This document shows positions 31,884 through 41,876 of a stretch of 43,711 nucleotides of DNA, piece by piece. Under the pieces are notes generated by a model. It worked only from the letters and a program-made list of their open reading frames with translations, was not told the DNA's origin and did no database searches. A program made the translations under genes and the position numbers. The first letter of the stretch is position 1. Each line of letters opens with the position of its first letter. Source of the stretch: Betaproteobacteria bacterium (GTDB taxonomy: Bacteria > Pseudomonadota > Gammaproteobacteria > Burkholderiales > Casimicrobiaceae); assembly GCA_018971195.1 (NCBI GenBank), contig JAGXBK010000006.1:1-43711 (forward strand), in the 5' to 3' direction.

Positions 31884-32579
31884 TCAGCGCTTGATCATGC
31901 GGTTGATGAACGTCCTGGTCCGCCCGGGTGGCGGGGAGGGCGAGGTCTGGACAGGTATGGGCCGCGGCTTTCGCGCGGGGAGATACTGGTTCACCGGCTT
32001 GTATCCGAGCTCGCTCATGAGGCCGAAGCCGCCGCGCTCGCGCACGGCCTGCGATGCCGCCGAATCGGGGTCGTCGAGATCGCCGAACATCCGGGCGTGG
32101 GCCGGGCAGGCGAGCACGCACGCAGGCTGGCGCTCCTCGACCGGCAATTCGAGGTCGTAGATGCGATCCACGCACAGCGTGCACTTCTTCATCGTCCCCG
32201 ACGATCTGTCCAGCTCGCGTGCTCCGTACGGACATGCCCATGAGCACAGATTGCAGCCCATGCACTTGTCCTGGTCGATCAATACGATGCCGTCCTCGGG
32301 GCGCTTGTACGAAGCGCCGGTGGGGCACACCGTCACGCAGGCGGCATCCTCGCAATGCATGCAGGACATCGGCAGGTTGAGCGTCTTGTTGTCCGGATAC
32401 TCGCCGATCTCATAGTGCCGGATGCGGTTGAACCATACGCCCGACGGCTCCGCGCCGTAGGGCTCGTAGTCGGACAGCGGGCCGGAGACGGCGGAGGAGC
32501 CGTTCCACTCCTTGCACGCGACGGCACAGGCGTGACAGCCGACGCAGGTGTCCAGATCGATGACGAGTCCGAGCTTCAT
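31884..32579 (-). CDS. SoeB-like subunit with four [4Fe-4S] clusters
   Basis: 231 aa, DmsB/NrfC type. Four cysteine groups are visible: CVGCHACAVAC, CMHCEDAACVTVCPT, CMGCNLCSWACPYGA and CTLCVDRIYDLE with CVLACPAHA. There is no signal peptide, so the complex faces the cytoplasm. The C-terminal part is Pro-rich with a basic end (FINRMIKR). It transfers electrons from the molybdenum subunit to the membrane anchor. Lies 10 nt after the catalytic subunit gene. Confidence 0.9.
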   Translation of the reverse strand: MKLGLVIDLDTCVGCHACAVACKEWNGSSAVSGPLSDYEPYGAEPSGVWFNRIRHYEIGEYPDNKTLNLPMSCMHCEDAACVTVCPTGASYKRPEDGIVLIDQDKCMGCNLCSWACPYGARELDRSSGTMKKCTLCVDRIYDLELPVEERQPACVLACPAHARMFGDLDDPDSAASQAVRERGGFGLMSELGYKPVNQYLPARKPRPIPVQTSPSPPPGRTRTFINRMIKR

Positions 32580-32589
32580 GGGGGTCGCC

Positions 32590-35523
32590 TCAGGGAGCGT
32601 CAGGCACGCCGGGTTCGGCAGTGCGCACCGCGTTCGGCCGCCCAGGCGGGGATCGCGAGTCGTAGTCGACGACCGCGGGACGAAAGCCGTCGTCCCACGG
32701 CAGCGGCGCGAGCGGCTCGAAGCTGGGCCAGACGCCGGTCTCGCCAGGCTTCGCCTTCGAGACCCTGACGCGCAGGTCGAACCACGCCGCCTGCCCCGTG
32801 ATCGGATCGGAGTTGGTGAGTCGGCGCTCGTGCGGACCCTGCGGCAGCCGTTCCGAAATCAGGTGGTTGAGCAGGAACCCGTGGGTCGCTTCCGACGCTT
32901 CCTTTTCGAGACCCCAGGCCCCGGCCTGCTTGCCGACCGCGTTCCAGGTCCACACGGTGTCGGACTGCACGCCCTCCATGGTCTTGAGCTGGCAGCGCAC
33001 GCGGCCCGTCGCGGACTCCACCCATACCCAGTCGAGGTCGGCCAGCCCCAGCCTCGCGGCGGTGCCCCGGTTCATGTGGAGGAAATTCTCGCAGATGATC
33101 TGTCGCAGCCACGCGTTCTGCGAATCCCACGAGTGGTACATCATCATGGGTCGCTGCGTAATCGCGTGGAATGGATATTCATCCTCGGGCGTTCCCGCAT
33201 GCTCGAGGGCGTCCTCCCACGCCGGGAGGGGATCGAAGTACCTGACCAGGCGCTCCCGGTCGACGGGATCGCCCGGCTGGGGACCCGCGTACAGGCCCTG
33301 TCCCGCCAGGCGGAACTTCTGCAGGGGCTCGGAATAGAGCTGCATGATGATCGGCTCGGACTTGCCGATGAAACCGACCTCCGCCGCGAAATCGAGATAG
33401 TCCTTGTTGGCGAATCGCATGTACTTCATGTTGTCCGGCCAATGCCAGCTGAAGAACGACTCGTTCGCGACGTAGGCCTCCCACTGCTTCGGATTGGGCT
33501 CCCCTCTGAGGAACTGGTCGCCATTGGGCCCCCGCCACCCTGCGAGAAAGCCGACCCCGGGCGCACGCTCGAAATTGACGATGAAATCCGGATAGTCCCT
33601 GAACTTGCGCGATCCGTCTGCGTTCACGAACGCGGGAAACCGAAGGCGCGACGCCAGCTCCACCAGCACCTCCTGCCACGGCCGCACGTCGCGGTCGAGG
33701 CCGACCACCGGGTAGCGGATCGCATCCGATGCGGAGTCGGCTTCCGAGATCGGGCGATCCAGCAGCGAGATGACGTCGTACCGCTCGAGATACGTGGTGT
33801 CCGGCAGCACGAGGTCGGCGAAATTCACGGTTTCGGAATGAAAGGCGTCGGCCACCACGAGGAATGGAATCCTGTACTCGCCGCCGGCGTCCTTCTCCCT
33901 CAGCATGCTCTGCACCGACTGCGTATTCATGCTCGAATTCCACGCCATGTTGGCCATGAACAGGATGAGAGTGTCGATCGGGTACGGGTCCCCCGCCACG
34001 GCATTCGCGATCACCATGTGCATGAGCCCGTGCGCCGCGATCGGCGATTCCCACGAGTAGGCCTTGTCGATCCGCAGCGGCTTGCCGTCCTTGTCGATCG
34101 CCAGATCCTCGGGGCAGGTCGGAAAGCCCAGCGGCGGTCGCGTCAGCGGCGTGTCGGGCGCGTTGATGACATCCACGTTGTTCTCGGGCACCTGGTGCGG
34201 CGGGATGGGCTTAGGATAGGGTGCGCGCGCCCGGAAGTTGCCGGGACCGTACAGCGCGCCCAGCAGCAGCTGGACGAGGTGGATCGCGCGACACGACTGG
34301 AATCCGTTCGAATGCGCCGAGATGCCGCGCATCGCGTACATCGCCACCGGACGACCGATGAAGCGGTCGTGCGTGCGACCGTAGCAGTCCGTCCAATCCG
34401 CCTTGACCTCGATCGCCTCGTTGAACGCGACATGTGCCATCTCGAGTGCCATGCGCTCGATCGTCGCGGCAGGTACGCCGCATTGGCGAGCGACGCTTTC
34501 CGGAGCATATCGGGCATCGAGATACCGCTCGGCCACCAGGCTCATCACCGTCTTGACCTCGCGCCCGTCCGGCGCGGTGAATGCTCCGAACAGGGCCGGG
34601 GCGATGTCATGCGTCAGCCCGCTTCTGAAGCTGCCGCTCGTCTGATCCCATACCAGCGGCTGGCCGTCGTCCCCGCGCAGGAAGAGGCCATCCCCGACCT
34701 CGCCCGGGCTCTGCACCACCAGCCACGGCGCGTTGGAGTAGCGCACCAGGAATTCCCAGTCGAACAGTTCCCGCGACAGGAGCACATGGACGATCGCGAG
34801 CGCGAGCAGGCCGTCAGTGCCGGGCCGGATCGGAACCCATTCGTCGGCGATCGCCGAATAGCCGGTCTGCACCGGGTTCACCGACACGAATTTCGCGCCA
34901 TGCCGCTTGAGCTTCTCGAGGCCGATCTTGATCGGATTCGACGAGTGGTCCTCGGCCACCCCCCACATGATGAAGTACTTCGCGTTGTCCCAGTCGGGAA
35001 CCCCGAACTCCCAGAACGAGAACCCGATCGAATAGAGCCCCGCAGCGGCCATGTTGACCGAGCAGAAGCCGCCGTGCGCAGCCCAGTTCGGGGTGCCGAA
35101 CTGCTGTGCCCACAGGCCGGTGAGGGCCTGCATCTGGTCGCGCCCGGTGAAGAACGCGAGCTTCTTCGGATCGGTCGCGCGAATGCGGGCGAGGCGCTCG
35201 GTCAGCATCTCGAGCGCGGCGTCCCATTCGATTTCCACGAAATCCCCTGCGCCGCGTTCGGTTCCGGACCGGCGCAGCAGCGGCTTCCGGAGCTTGGCGG
35301 GGGAATACTGCTTCATGATCCCCGCAGAGCCCTTCGCACACAGGACGCCCTGGTTCACCGGATGGTTTCGGTTGCCCTGGATGAAGCGGATCCGATCGTT
35401 CTCGAGGGTCACCTTGATCCCGCAACGGCAGGCGCACATGTAGCAGGTCGTGTACTTGACCTGCTGCCTTGCGTGGTCCTCGAACTGCTGCGTGTGACGG
35501 TCGCGAAATCGATACGTGGTCAT
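32590..35523 (-). CDS. Molybdopterin oxidoreductase, SoeA-like cytoplasmic sulfite dehydrogenase catalytic subunit
   Basis: 977 aa, CISM/DMSO-reductase family. The N-terminal [4Fe-4S] motif is C27-x2-C30-x3-C34-x27-C62. Further features are FFTGRDQMQALTGLWAQQFGTPNWAAHGGFCSVNMAAAG (with a candidate Mo-ligand Cys), GVAEDHSSNPIKIGLEKLK and a C-terminal dinucleotide-binding domain. No Tat signal is present, unlike DmsA, PsrA or periplasmic formate dehydrogenases. Length, absence of signal and the A-B-C gene order match SoeABC, which oxidises sulfite to sulfate in the cytoplasm. A formate or other oxidoreductase cannot be excluded. The 5' region carries a full GTTTC-N5-GAAAC repeat. Confidence 0.85.
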   Translation of the reverse strand: MTTYRFRDRHTQQFEDHARQQVKYTTCYMCACRCGIKVTLENDRIRFIQGNRNHPVNQGVLCAKGSAGIMKQYSPAKLRKPLLRRSGTERGAGDFVEIEWDAALEMLTERLARIRATDPKKLAFFTGRDQMQALTGLWAQQFGTPNWAAHGGFCSVNMAAAGLYSIGFSFWEFGVPDWDNAKYFIMWGVAEDHSSNPIKIGLEKLKRHGAKFVSVNPVQTGYSAIADEWVPIRPGTDGLLALAIVHVLLSRELFDWEFLVRYSNAPWLVVQSPGEVGDGLFLRGDDGQPLVWDQTSGSFRSGLTHDIAPALFGAFTAPDGREVKTVMSLVAERYLDARYAPESVARQCGVPAATIERMALEMAHVAFNEAIEVKADWTDCYGRTHDRFIGRPVAMYAMRGISAHSNGFQSCRAIHLVQLLLGALYGPGNFRARAPYPKPIPPHQVPENNVDVINAPDTPLTRPPLGFPTCPEDLAIDKDGKPLRIDKAYSWESPIAAHGLMHMVIANAVAGDPYPIDTLILFMANMAWNSSMNTQSVQSMLREKDAGGEYRIPFLVVADAFHSETVNFADLVLPDTTYLERYDVISLLDRPISEADSASDAIRYPVVGLDRDVRPWQEVLVELASRLRFPAFVNADGSRKFRDYPDFIVNFERAPGVGFLAGWRGPNGDQFLRGEPNPKQWEAYVANESFFSWHWPDNMKYMRFANKDYLDFAAEVGFIGKSEPIIMQLYSEPLQKFRLAGQGLYAGPQPGDPVDRERLVRYFDPLPAWEDALEHAGTPEDEYPFHAITQRPMMMYHSWDSQNAWLRQIICENFLHMNRGTAARLGLADLDWVWVESATGRVRCQLKTMEGVQSDTVWTWNAVGKQAGAWGLEKEASEATHGFLLNHLISERLPQGPHERRLTNSDPITGQAAWFDLRVRVSKAKPGETGVWPSFEPLAPLPWDDGFRPAVVDYDSRSPPGRPNAVRTAEPGVPDAP

Positions 35524-35605
35524 GGGCCCCCTGGGTGCTCAGCTTGCGGTAGGTAGGAGCCGGGTTTGCCGATGCGTTTCGGTGCCGGCATGCACGCCGG
35601 GCGCG

Positions 35606-35620
35606 GTTTCGGAACGAAAC
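35606..35620. promoter_or_regulatory. Shared inverted repeat GTTTC-N5-GAAAC (copy 3), upstream of soeABC
   Basis: GTTTC (35606-35610), spacer GGAAC, GAAAC (35616-35620), 83 bp before the soeA start. Two extra GTTTC half sites flank it (35576-35580 and 35627-35631). I searched the 82 bp between repeat and ATG on the minus strand for GG-N10-GC and found no -24/-12 element, so the way this site acts is unclear. Confidence 0.6.
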
Positions 35621-35739
35621 GCCCCCGTTTCTCCCGGCAACCGCAAGGCAGGCGCACCGGCAATGGAATGCCCGCGCCGATGCGGGACGGATGCGCACGC
35701 CGGCGCGACATCGGCGGCGGAACTCCGACGCTCACCTGC

Positions 35740-36144
35740 TCAACCGTTGGCGCCAAACGCGGCAGGGGCGTCGACGAGGTCCTCCGTCACCTGGCCGGCT
35801 TCTTCGATCTTGCACCGCTCCATCTCGCAACCGACTTCGGAGCAATCCGGAAACGCGTCGAGCTTGGCGACCCGCACGCGTGCCATGCCGACACCCGGCT
35901 GGGAAAGGCACATCGACAGTATGTGCTGGCACAGCGTTTCCTGATACTCGATGTGTCCCAGATCGATGATACGGCGAACGCCGTCGCGCAGGACGTTGTA
36001 GTCGAGGACGTTGCGTGCTGAATACGGATAGGTGCAGCCTTCGACACGAACCGCGATGTCGATGCGCACGCGCTGCTCTTGTGTCCGTTCCGACGAATAG
36101 ATCCCGATCTGGGCCGGCGTGACATAGTTGTGGAGAAAGAGCAT
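35740..36144 (-). CDS. FolB-like dihydroneopterin aldolase family protein
   Basis: About 134 aa from the ATG at 36144, where the sequence aligns with the usual FolB start (MLFLHNYVTPAQIGIYSSERTQEQRVRIDI); an ATG at 36192 is in frame. The tunnelling fold is supported by NVLDYNVLRDGVRRII and VRVAKLDAFPDC, placing the expected Glu, Tyr and Lys residues. The C-terminus has three Cys (DCSEVGCEMERC), unusual for FolB. The enzyme makes 6-hydroxymethyl-dihydropterin for THF synthesis. It lies in the same direction upstream of soeABC and downstream of a cyclo-ligase, so it fits the folate theme. Confidence 0.75.
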   Translation of the reverse strand: MLFLHNYVTPAQIGIYSSERTQEQRVRIDIAVRVEGCTYPYSARNVLDYNVLRDGVRRIIDLGHIEYQETLCQHILSMCLSQPGVGMARVRVAKLDAFPDCSEVGCEMERCKIEEAGQVTEDLVDAPAAFGANG

Positions 36145-36366
36145 GAGCGAGCCGTTCGCGGGCGAGGCGGCGCTGTTTCGGGTGTGCTTCATGGGCAGGA
36201 GGTGGTTTGATGACGGGAATCAGGTGGGACGTCCGGACGCCGGGCTTCGCTTCGGCCGGCGGGGCCCGCGCAGATCACGCTCCGGATCGAGACGGACGCT
36301 CGCGAGTCGGGCGCGGCATCGCGGGGAGCAGCAATATTCATTCCCGTGCGCGCAGCGCAGTGGCCG

Positions 36367-37020
36367 TCACGCGCGGCCGAACCCGAGGTCGCGGACATGT
36401 GCATTCAGTTCGGACAGGTCCGTCACGACTTCGAGCCCTCCGGCCCCGGCATGATGGATGCCGCGTTCGGTGACGACGAAATCCATCGGGATGTCGTGCG
36501 GCTGCGGAAAGATCGTATCGATCCGCGACGCCTCGAAGGCGATACCGATCTTGAGCGGGCGGGCCGTCAGCGCCGCGAGCGTACGGTCGAAGTATCCGCC
36601 GCCATACCCCAGACGGTATGCCTGCCGGTCGAATCCGATGGGGGGCATGAGCAGTGCCTGGGGCTCGACGACCGGCGTTCCATCGGGCACCGGAAGATCG
36701 AATACGCCGCGGGTCATCGCCACCCCGGGCGCCCACTCGCGAAACTGCAACGGGGCCGCTTTCTGCACGACCGCCGGCAGCGCAGCGCGGGCACCGTGCC
36801 TCCTCAGCTCCCGAATCGCGAACCGCGGATCGACCTCGCCCTTGTAGGGCCAGCAGAACCCGACGACGAATCCGCGCAGGATCGGGAAGCCCTCGACCAG
36901 GAACCGGGTGATCGCGGCGGTCCACGAATCACGCTCGTCGTCGGGCACGGCGAGGCGGCGCGCGATGAGCTGCGCCCGCTGCGCCTTGCGCCAATTCGCG
37001 ACGTTCTCCGGGGCGTCCAT
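36367..37020 (-). CDS. 5-formyltetrahydrofolate cyclo-ligase family protein, copy 2
   Basis: 217 aa. The N-terminal WRKAQRAQLIARRLAVPDDERDSW region and the signature YRLGYGGGYFDRTLAAL are those of the family, as is FVVGFCWPYKGEVDPR. It is clearly diverged from copy 1 at 11279 (shorter N-terminus, different middle), so it is not a recent duplicate. It should form 5,10-methenyl-THF from 5-formyl-THF. It may be the housekeeping enzyme, or the cluster may carry two on purpose. Followed by the FolB-like gene in the same direction. Confidence 0.88.
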   Translation of the reverse strand: MDAPENVANWRKAQRAQLIARRLAVPDDERDSWTAAITRFLVEGFPILRGFVVGFCWPYKGEVDPRFAIRELRRHGARAALPAVVQKAAPLQFREWAPGVAMTRGVFDLPVPDGTPVVEPQALLMPPIGFDRQAYRLGYGGGYFDRTLAALTARPLKIGIAFEASRIDTIFPQPHDIPMDFVVTERGIHHAGAGGLEVVTDLSELNAHVRDLGFGRA

Positions 37021-37313
37021 TGATCACCTGTCTGCACCGCACTGCATGCCGCGAGCGAACCGGACGTCGATCGATGTTTCGGCCGGGCGGAGAGCCGGGG
37101 CGGCGCGTGTCGTTCAGCGGGGTATCATCGGGAAACGAATGGCGGGACCATCGACCGGCATTCTCGCACTTCCAGCAAGGACCATGCCGCGCCGCGCAAT
37201 TGCGGGGGCGCATCGGCGCCCGTGCCACTGGGGATCGCGCCGCGCAAGCTTCGGGCAGAGGCGAGCGCCTTTCCCGCTATGATTCCGCCCGACAGCTCGC
37301 CAAGGACCCGCCC

Positions 37314-38261
37314 ATGCACAAGATCGTCTTCCTCGATCGAGCTTCGCTTCGGGCCCGGCTGCGCCGCCCAGGCTTCGCCCACGAGTGGGAAGAGCACCCG
37401 GCCACGCCCGCTTCAGGCGTCGTGGCGCGTCTTGCGAACGCGACGATCGCCATCACCAACAAGGTTCCGCTGCGCGGGGGCGACCTCGAGCGGCTTCCGG
37501 GGCTGAAGATGATCGCCGTCGCCGCCACCGGCTACGACGTGGTCGACGTCGCGGCATGCCGGGCACGAGGCATCGCGGTGGCCAACATCCGGAATTACGC
37601 GGTGAACACCGTTCCCGAGCACGTCTTTGCGATGGTGCTGGCGCTGCGCCGCAACCTGTTCGCCTATCGCGACGCCGTGCAGGGCGGACGCTGGCAGCAG
37701 GTCGATCAGTTCTGCTTCTTCGACTACCCGATCGGCGATCTCGCCGGCGCCACGATGGGCATCGTCGGCGAGGGAAGCATCGGCCAGGGCACGGCGCGCA
37801 TCGCGCGCGGCTTCGGCATGAAGGTGCTGTTCGCCGACCATGCGCCGCCCAGGGCGGAAGGCGTCGAGTTCGTCGCGTTCCCGACGGTGCTCGAGCAGAG
37901 CGACGTACTTTCGCTGCACTGTCCGATGACCGCCGACACGCGCGGCATGATCGGCGAAGGCGAGCTCCGGCGGATGAAGAGGAGCGCGATCCTGATCAAC
38001 ACCAGCCGTGGCGGACTGGTCGACGAGCCGGCGCTGGCGACTGCGCTGACCGAAGGGTGGATTGCCGGCGCGGGATTCGACGTGCTGACCCAGGAACCCC
38101 CCAGGCAGGGCAATCCCCTGCTCGATCTGCGCCTGCCGAATTTCATCCTGACCCCGCACGTCGCCTGGGCGTCGGATGGCGCGATGCAGTTCCTCGCCGA
38201 CCAGCTCGTCGACAACATCGAGGCCTGGGAGCGCGGCCGGCCGCAGCACCTCGTCACCTGA
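37314..38261 (+). CDS. D-2-hydroxyacid dehydrogenase (glycerate dehydrogenase / hydroxypyruvate reductase-like)
   Basis: 315 aa from the ATG at 37314 (AAGGA upstream); the open frame to the left is not coding. NAD-binding domain GIVGEGSIGQGTARIARGFGMKV, catalytic segment INTSRGGLVDEPAL and LTPHVAWAS with the active-site His are present. Related enzymes reduce hydroxypyruvate to D-glycerate, a serine-cycle step in methylotrophs, which would suit the neighbouring C1 genes. The same family also includes general 2-keto acid reductases, so the link is tentative. Confidence 0.85.
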   Translation: MHKIVFLDRASLRARLRRPGFAHEWEEHPATPASGVVARLANATIAITNKVPLRGGDLERLPGLKMIAVAATGYDVVDVAACRARGIAVANIRNYAVNTVPEHVFAMVLALRRNLFAYRDAVQGGRWQQVDQFCFFDYPIGDLAGATMGIVGEGSIGQGTARIARGFGMKVLFADHAPPRAEGVEFVAFPTVLEQSDVLSLHCPMTADTRGMIGEGELRRMKRSAILINTSRGGLVDEPALATALTEGWIAGAGFDVLTQEPPRQGNPLLDLRLPNFILTPHVAWASDGAMQFLADQLVDNIEAWERGRPQHLVT

Positions 38262-38264
38262 CGC

Positions 38265-41200
38265 ATGGCCACCGCTTCAGCACCGACCGGGTCGAAATGG
38301 CGCCGAAGGCTTCGCAACGCCTTCATCGCGCTCGCCGTCGTCGCCTGCATCGTGGCGGTGCTGGGGTTCCTCGTCGTCCCGCCGATCGCCAAGGCGAAGA
38401 TCGAGGCGCTGGCAAGCGCCTCGCTCGGGCGACGTGCGACGCTCGGGAAGCTCAGCTTCGATCCGTTCACCTTGCACGCGAGGCTCACGGACTTCGCGCT
38501 TGCCGACCGCGATCCCGCGCGCACCCTCCTGAAGTTCGCGACACTCGATGTCGACATGTCGATCGCGTCACTGTGGCATTGGGCGCCCGTGCTCGACGCG
38601 GTCAGGCTGGTGCGGCCGCACGTCGAGCTCGTGCGCAACGGCGACGGCAACTGGAACATCCAGGACCTGATCGATCGCGTGCTCGCCCCCACCGAGGGTC
38701 CGACCGCGCGCTTTTCGGTCGACAACATCGAGGTCGACGACGGCTCGGTGTCGATCGACGACCGGGTCAAGCGGCACAAGAGCGAGCTCACCGGCATCCG
38801 AATCGGCCTTCCGTTCCTGTCGAGCATCCCGCACGACGCCAGGATCCTCGTCACGCCCCGGCTCGAGGGCATGATCGATGGCGCGAAGTTCGCGCTGAAC
38901 GGATCGTCGACGTCGCCATTCGCCGATCGCGAAGCGGCGACGCTCGACATCGATTTCGACGCCCTGCGTCTTCCCGGCTACGCCGAGTATGCGTCGCTGC
39001 CGCAGGGCATCAAGCTCGTCGATGGTGCGCTCACGACGCGTCTCAAGCTCGCATTCGTCACCCACAAGGGCGTGCCGAGCACGGTGACGCTCGCGGGGAG
39101 CGCGCGCCTCGACGGGCTTGCCGTCGCCCGCAACGATGGCTCGCCTCTCGCCTCGGCGAAGTCGATCGAGACGACGATCGGCAGCATCGACGCGCTCGCG
39201 AAGACCATTGCACTCGACCGCGTCGCCATCGATGCTCCGGAGGTCGACCTGCGTCGCGGCGCCGACGGCTCGCTGGAGCTCGCGCAGTTGTTCGGCGCCC
39301 CAGCGGCCGCCCCGGGATCATGGGCCTTCACGATCGCCGAGGCCCACGTCGCAGCCGGCGTCGTGCACATTACCGACGCGTCGGTGGTGCCGCAATTCAG
39401 GGACACGCTGTCGGGGGTGTCGCTGGAGGCGAGGAAGCTCGCATCCAGGGGACCGCCGGGCACGATGGACGTCGCGTTCGATTCCGACGCTGGCGCACAT
39501 TTCGCCGCGCACGCCGAGGCGGACCTCGCCGGGGAATCGGCGCGGGGGAACGTTTCGGTGGCCAAGCTCCCGCTCGTGAAGTTCCAGCCGTACTACGCGC
39601 AGCTGCTCGCCCTCGATCTGCGGCGAGGCACCCTCGACTTCGCCGCTGATTTCGATGCGGCCGCAGGCGGCGCGGCGCCGCGCGTCATGTTGACCAAAGG
39701 GGTGGCGAGCCTCACCGACGTCGAAGCCGCGCCGGGCGGCGAGCGCGATCCGCTCTTCCGGATGGGTCGCACCGAGCTGACCGGCATTGCGTTCGACCTC
39801 GGGAAGCGCAGCGCGACAATCGACAGCGCCACGTGGCGGCAAGGGTCGCTGCGGATCGTCAGGTTGGCGAACGGCACCACCAGCTTCGACCAGGTCGTGC
39901 GCAAAGTCGGCGCGGCGGCGCCGCCCGGCGCCGCGCGGAACCCGGCAGCGCAGGCGGCGGTCGTGGCGATCCCGGACCGGGGGGGCGCGAACGGTTGGAC
40001 GGTCCTCGTCCGCAAGGCGCTGGTCGAGCAGGTCGCGATGGATCTCGAGGACCGGGCGCCCGGGGTTGCGGTGAAGCTCCGCATTCCCGACGAGCGGATC
40101 GCGATCGACGACTTCAGCAACGCGAAGGACGCGAAAGGACGCATCGACGCATTGATCCGCGTGGGCCGGGCCGGGCGCATCCGCATTGCCGGCGCACTCG
40201 CGATCGAGCCGATCGCCGTCGACTGGCGCGTCGATGCGACCGGCATCGACCTCGTGCCCTTCAAGCCCTATTTCGAGGGGCAGACCAACGTCATCGTCGC
40301 CGGCGGCGCCATTGCCGCCGAAGGTCGCCTCACCTACGTGGACCACGGGCGGGGCGCGCCGCTGGCGACCTATGCAGGAAACGTGACGGTCAGCAACTTC
40401 GAATCGATCGACCGGCCCGATTCGCAGCAACTCCTGCGCTGGAAGACGCTCGCGCTGACCGGCATGGACGTCAGGTCCGACCCGCTGCGGGTAAACCTGG
40501 GCGCCGTCGCACTCGACAATTTCTTCGCGCGAATCATCGTCAATGCCGACGGGACGCTCAATCTGCAGCAGCTGCTGGCGCCGCAATCGGCCGCCGTGCG
40601 GGCGGCAGCGCAGACGGCGGCCTCGACGAGAGCAGGCGTGACCACCAGGGTCGTGCCGCCGGCACCGGCGGAAGCGAAGCCGCTGCCGGTGTCGATCGGG
40701 CACATCGAAGTCGCCAATGGCGATGTCGAATTCTCGGATTTCTTCGTCAAGCCGAACTACTCGACGCATGTGTCGCGAGTCAACGGCAACGTCTCGGCGC
40801 TGTCGGCAACGCAGGCGGGCGACGTCGCCATCTCGGGGCGCGTCCAGGACACGGCCCCGGTCGACATCCGCGGCACCATCAACCCGTTCGCGAGCCAGCT
40901 TCAGCTCGACCTGACGGCCAGGGCGACCGACGTCGAGCTGCCGCCGCTCACACCTTATTCGATCAAGTACGCGGGCTACGGCATCACCAAGGGCAAGCTG
41001 TCGATGAACGTCCACTACACGATCGACGACCGCAGGCTCACGGCGACCAATCAGCTGCTGCTCGACCAGCTCACCTTCGGCGAGCATGTCGACAGCCCGA
41101 CGGCGACCCGGCTGCCGGTGCTGCTCGTGGTCGCACTGCTCAAGGATCGCAATGGCGTCATCAACCTGGATTTTCCGATCTCGGGGACGCTCGACGATCC

Positions 41201-41876
41201 GCAGTTCTCCATCTGGCGGGTCTTCGTGCAGATGTTCGTCAACCTGTTCACCCATGCGGCGACGGCGCCATTCGCGGTGCTGGGCTCGATCGCCGGCGGC
41301 GCCGGCGAGCAACTCGCCTACGTCGAGTTCGCGCCGGGACATGCGGAGCTCGCTGCGGCGGCCGAATCCAGGCTCGAAACGCTGGCCAGGGCGCTGACCG
41401 ATCGTCCGGCGCTGAAGCTCGACGTGTCGGGCCGGGCGGTGCCCGAGGTCGATCGCGAGGGATTGAAGAACGTGCAGCTCGACGCCGCAATGCGCACGCA
41501 AAAGCAGAAAGCGCTGGTCGCGCAGGGCGAATCTGCGCCGCCGCTCGACCAGATACGGATCGACGCCGCCGAGCGCCCGAAATACCTTGCACAGGTCTAT
41601 CGCGCCACCGAGATCCCGGGGAAGCCGAAGAACTTCCTGGGCATTGCCAAGGCGGTTCCCGATGCCGAGATGGAGAAGCTGCTGCTCGACAGCTACAAGG
41701 TCGACGACGCGGCGCTCACGGCATTGGCGAATGCTCGCGCCCAGGCCGTGAAATCGTGGCTGGTCGGGCAGGGGCACATCGCGCCGGAGCGGGTATTCAT
41801 CGTCGCGCCGAAGCTCGGCACCGAAGGGATCGCCGACAAGGGGCTGCCAACGCGCGTCGACTTCGCGATAAGATGA
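38265..41876 (+). CDS. Very large DUF748/AsmA-like envelope protein
   Basis: 1203 aa. One N-terminal membrane anchor (about 18-38, ALAVVACIVAVLGFLVVPPI) precedes a long periplasmic beta-rich region with AsmA/DUF748 repeats (LGKLSFDPFTLHARLTDFALAD; RLVRPHVELVRNGDGNWNIQDL; NADGTLNLQQLL; VNGNVSALSATQAGDVAISGRV). The C-terminal part (about 1010-1200) has an OmpA-like region: LAYVEFAPGHAELAAAAESRLETLARAL and ARAQAVKSWLVGQG. Family members are thought to act as bridge-like lipid transport or envelope assembly proteins. The gene begins 3 nt after the dehydrogenase stop. Confidence 0.88.
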   Translation: MATASAPTGSKWRRRLRNAFIALAVVACIVAVLGFLVVPPIAKAKIEALASASLGRRATLGKLSFDPFTLHARLTDFALADRDPARTLLKFATLDVDMSIASLWHWAPVLDAVRLVRPHVELVRNGDGNWNIQDLIDRVLAPTEGPTARFSVDNIEVDDGSVSIDDRVKRHKSELTGIRIGLPFLSSIPHDARILVTPRLEGMIDGAKFALNGSSTSPFADREAATLDIDFDALRLPGYAEYASLPQGIKLVDGALTTRLKLAFVTHKGVPSTVTLAGSARLDGLAVARNDGSPLASAKSIETTIGSIDALAKTIALDRVAIDAPEVDLRRGADGSLELAQLFGAPAAAPGSWAFTIAEAHVAAGVVHITDASVVPQFRDTLSGVSLEARKLASRGPPGTMDVAFDSDAGAHFAAHAEADLAGESARGNVSVAKLPLVKFQPYYAQLLALDLRRGTLDFAADFDAAAGGAAPRVMLTKGVASLTDVEAAPGGERDPLFRMGRTELTGIAFDLGKRSATIDSATWRQGSLRIVRLANGTTSFDQVVRKVGAAAPPGAARNPAAQAAVVAIPDRGGANGWTVLVRKALVEQVAMDLEDRAPGVAVKLRIPDERIAIDDFSNAKDAKGRIDALIRVGRAGRIRIAGALAIEPIAVDWRVDATGIDLVPFKPYFEGQTNVIVAGGAIAAEGRLTYVDHGRGAPLATYAGNVTVSNFESIDRPDSQQLLRWKTLALTGMDVRSDPLRVNLGAVALDNFFARIIVNADGTLNLQQLLAPQSAAVRAAAQTAASTRAGVTTRVVPPAPAEAKPLPVSIGHIEVANGDVEFSDFFVKPNYSTHVSRVNGNVSALSATQAGDVAISGRVQDTAPVDIRGTINPFASQLQLDLTARATDVELPPLTPYSIKYAGYGITKGKLSMNVHYTIDDRRLTATNQLLLDQLTFGEHVDSPTATRLPVLLVVALLKDRNGVINLDFPISGTLDDPQFSIWRVFVQMFVNLFTHAATAPFAVLGSIAGGAGEQLAYVEFAPGHAELAAAAESRLETLARALTDRPALKLDVSGRAVPEVDREGLKNVQLDAAMRTQKQKALVAQGESAPPLDQIRIDAAERPKYLAQVYRATEIPGKPKNFLGIAKAVPDAEMEKLLLDSYKVDDAALTALANARAQAVKSWLVGQGHIAPERVFIVAPKLGTEGIADKGLPTRVDFAIR

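Noticed and set aside
33826-33845. GTTTC-GGAAT-GAAAG inside the soeA coding region, one mismatch from the regulon repeat
   Set aside because: It encodes the conserved protein segment FHSETVNF and lies far from any promoter, so it is treated as coincidence.
37021-37313. 6S RNA, often found next to the cyclo-ligase gene (fau/ygfA)
   Set aside because: I could not fold a long rod with a central bubble or find the conserved sequence blocks on either strand; a covariance-model search would decide.
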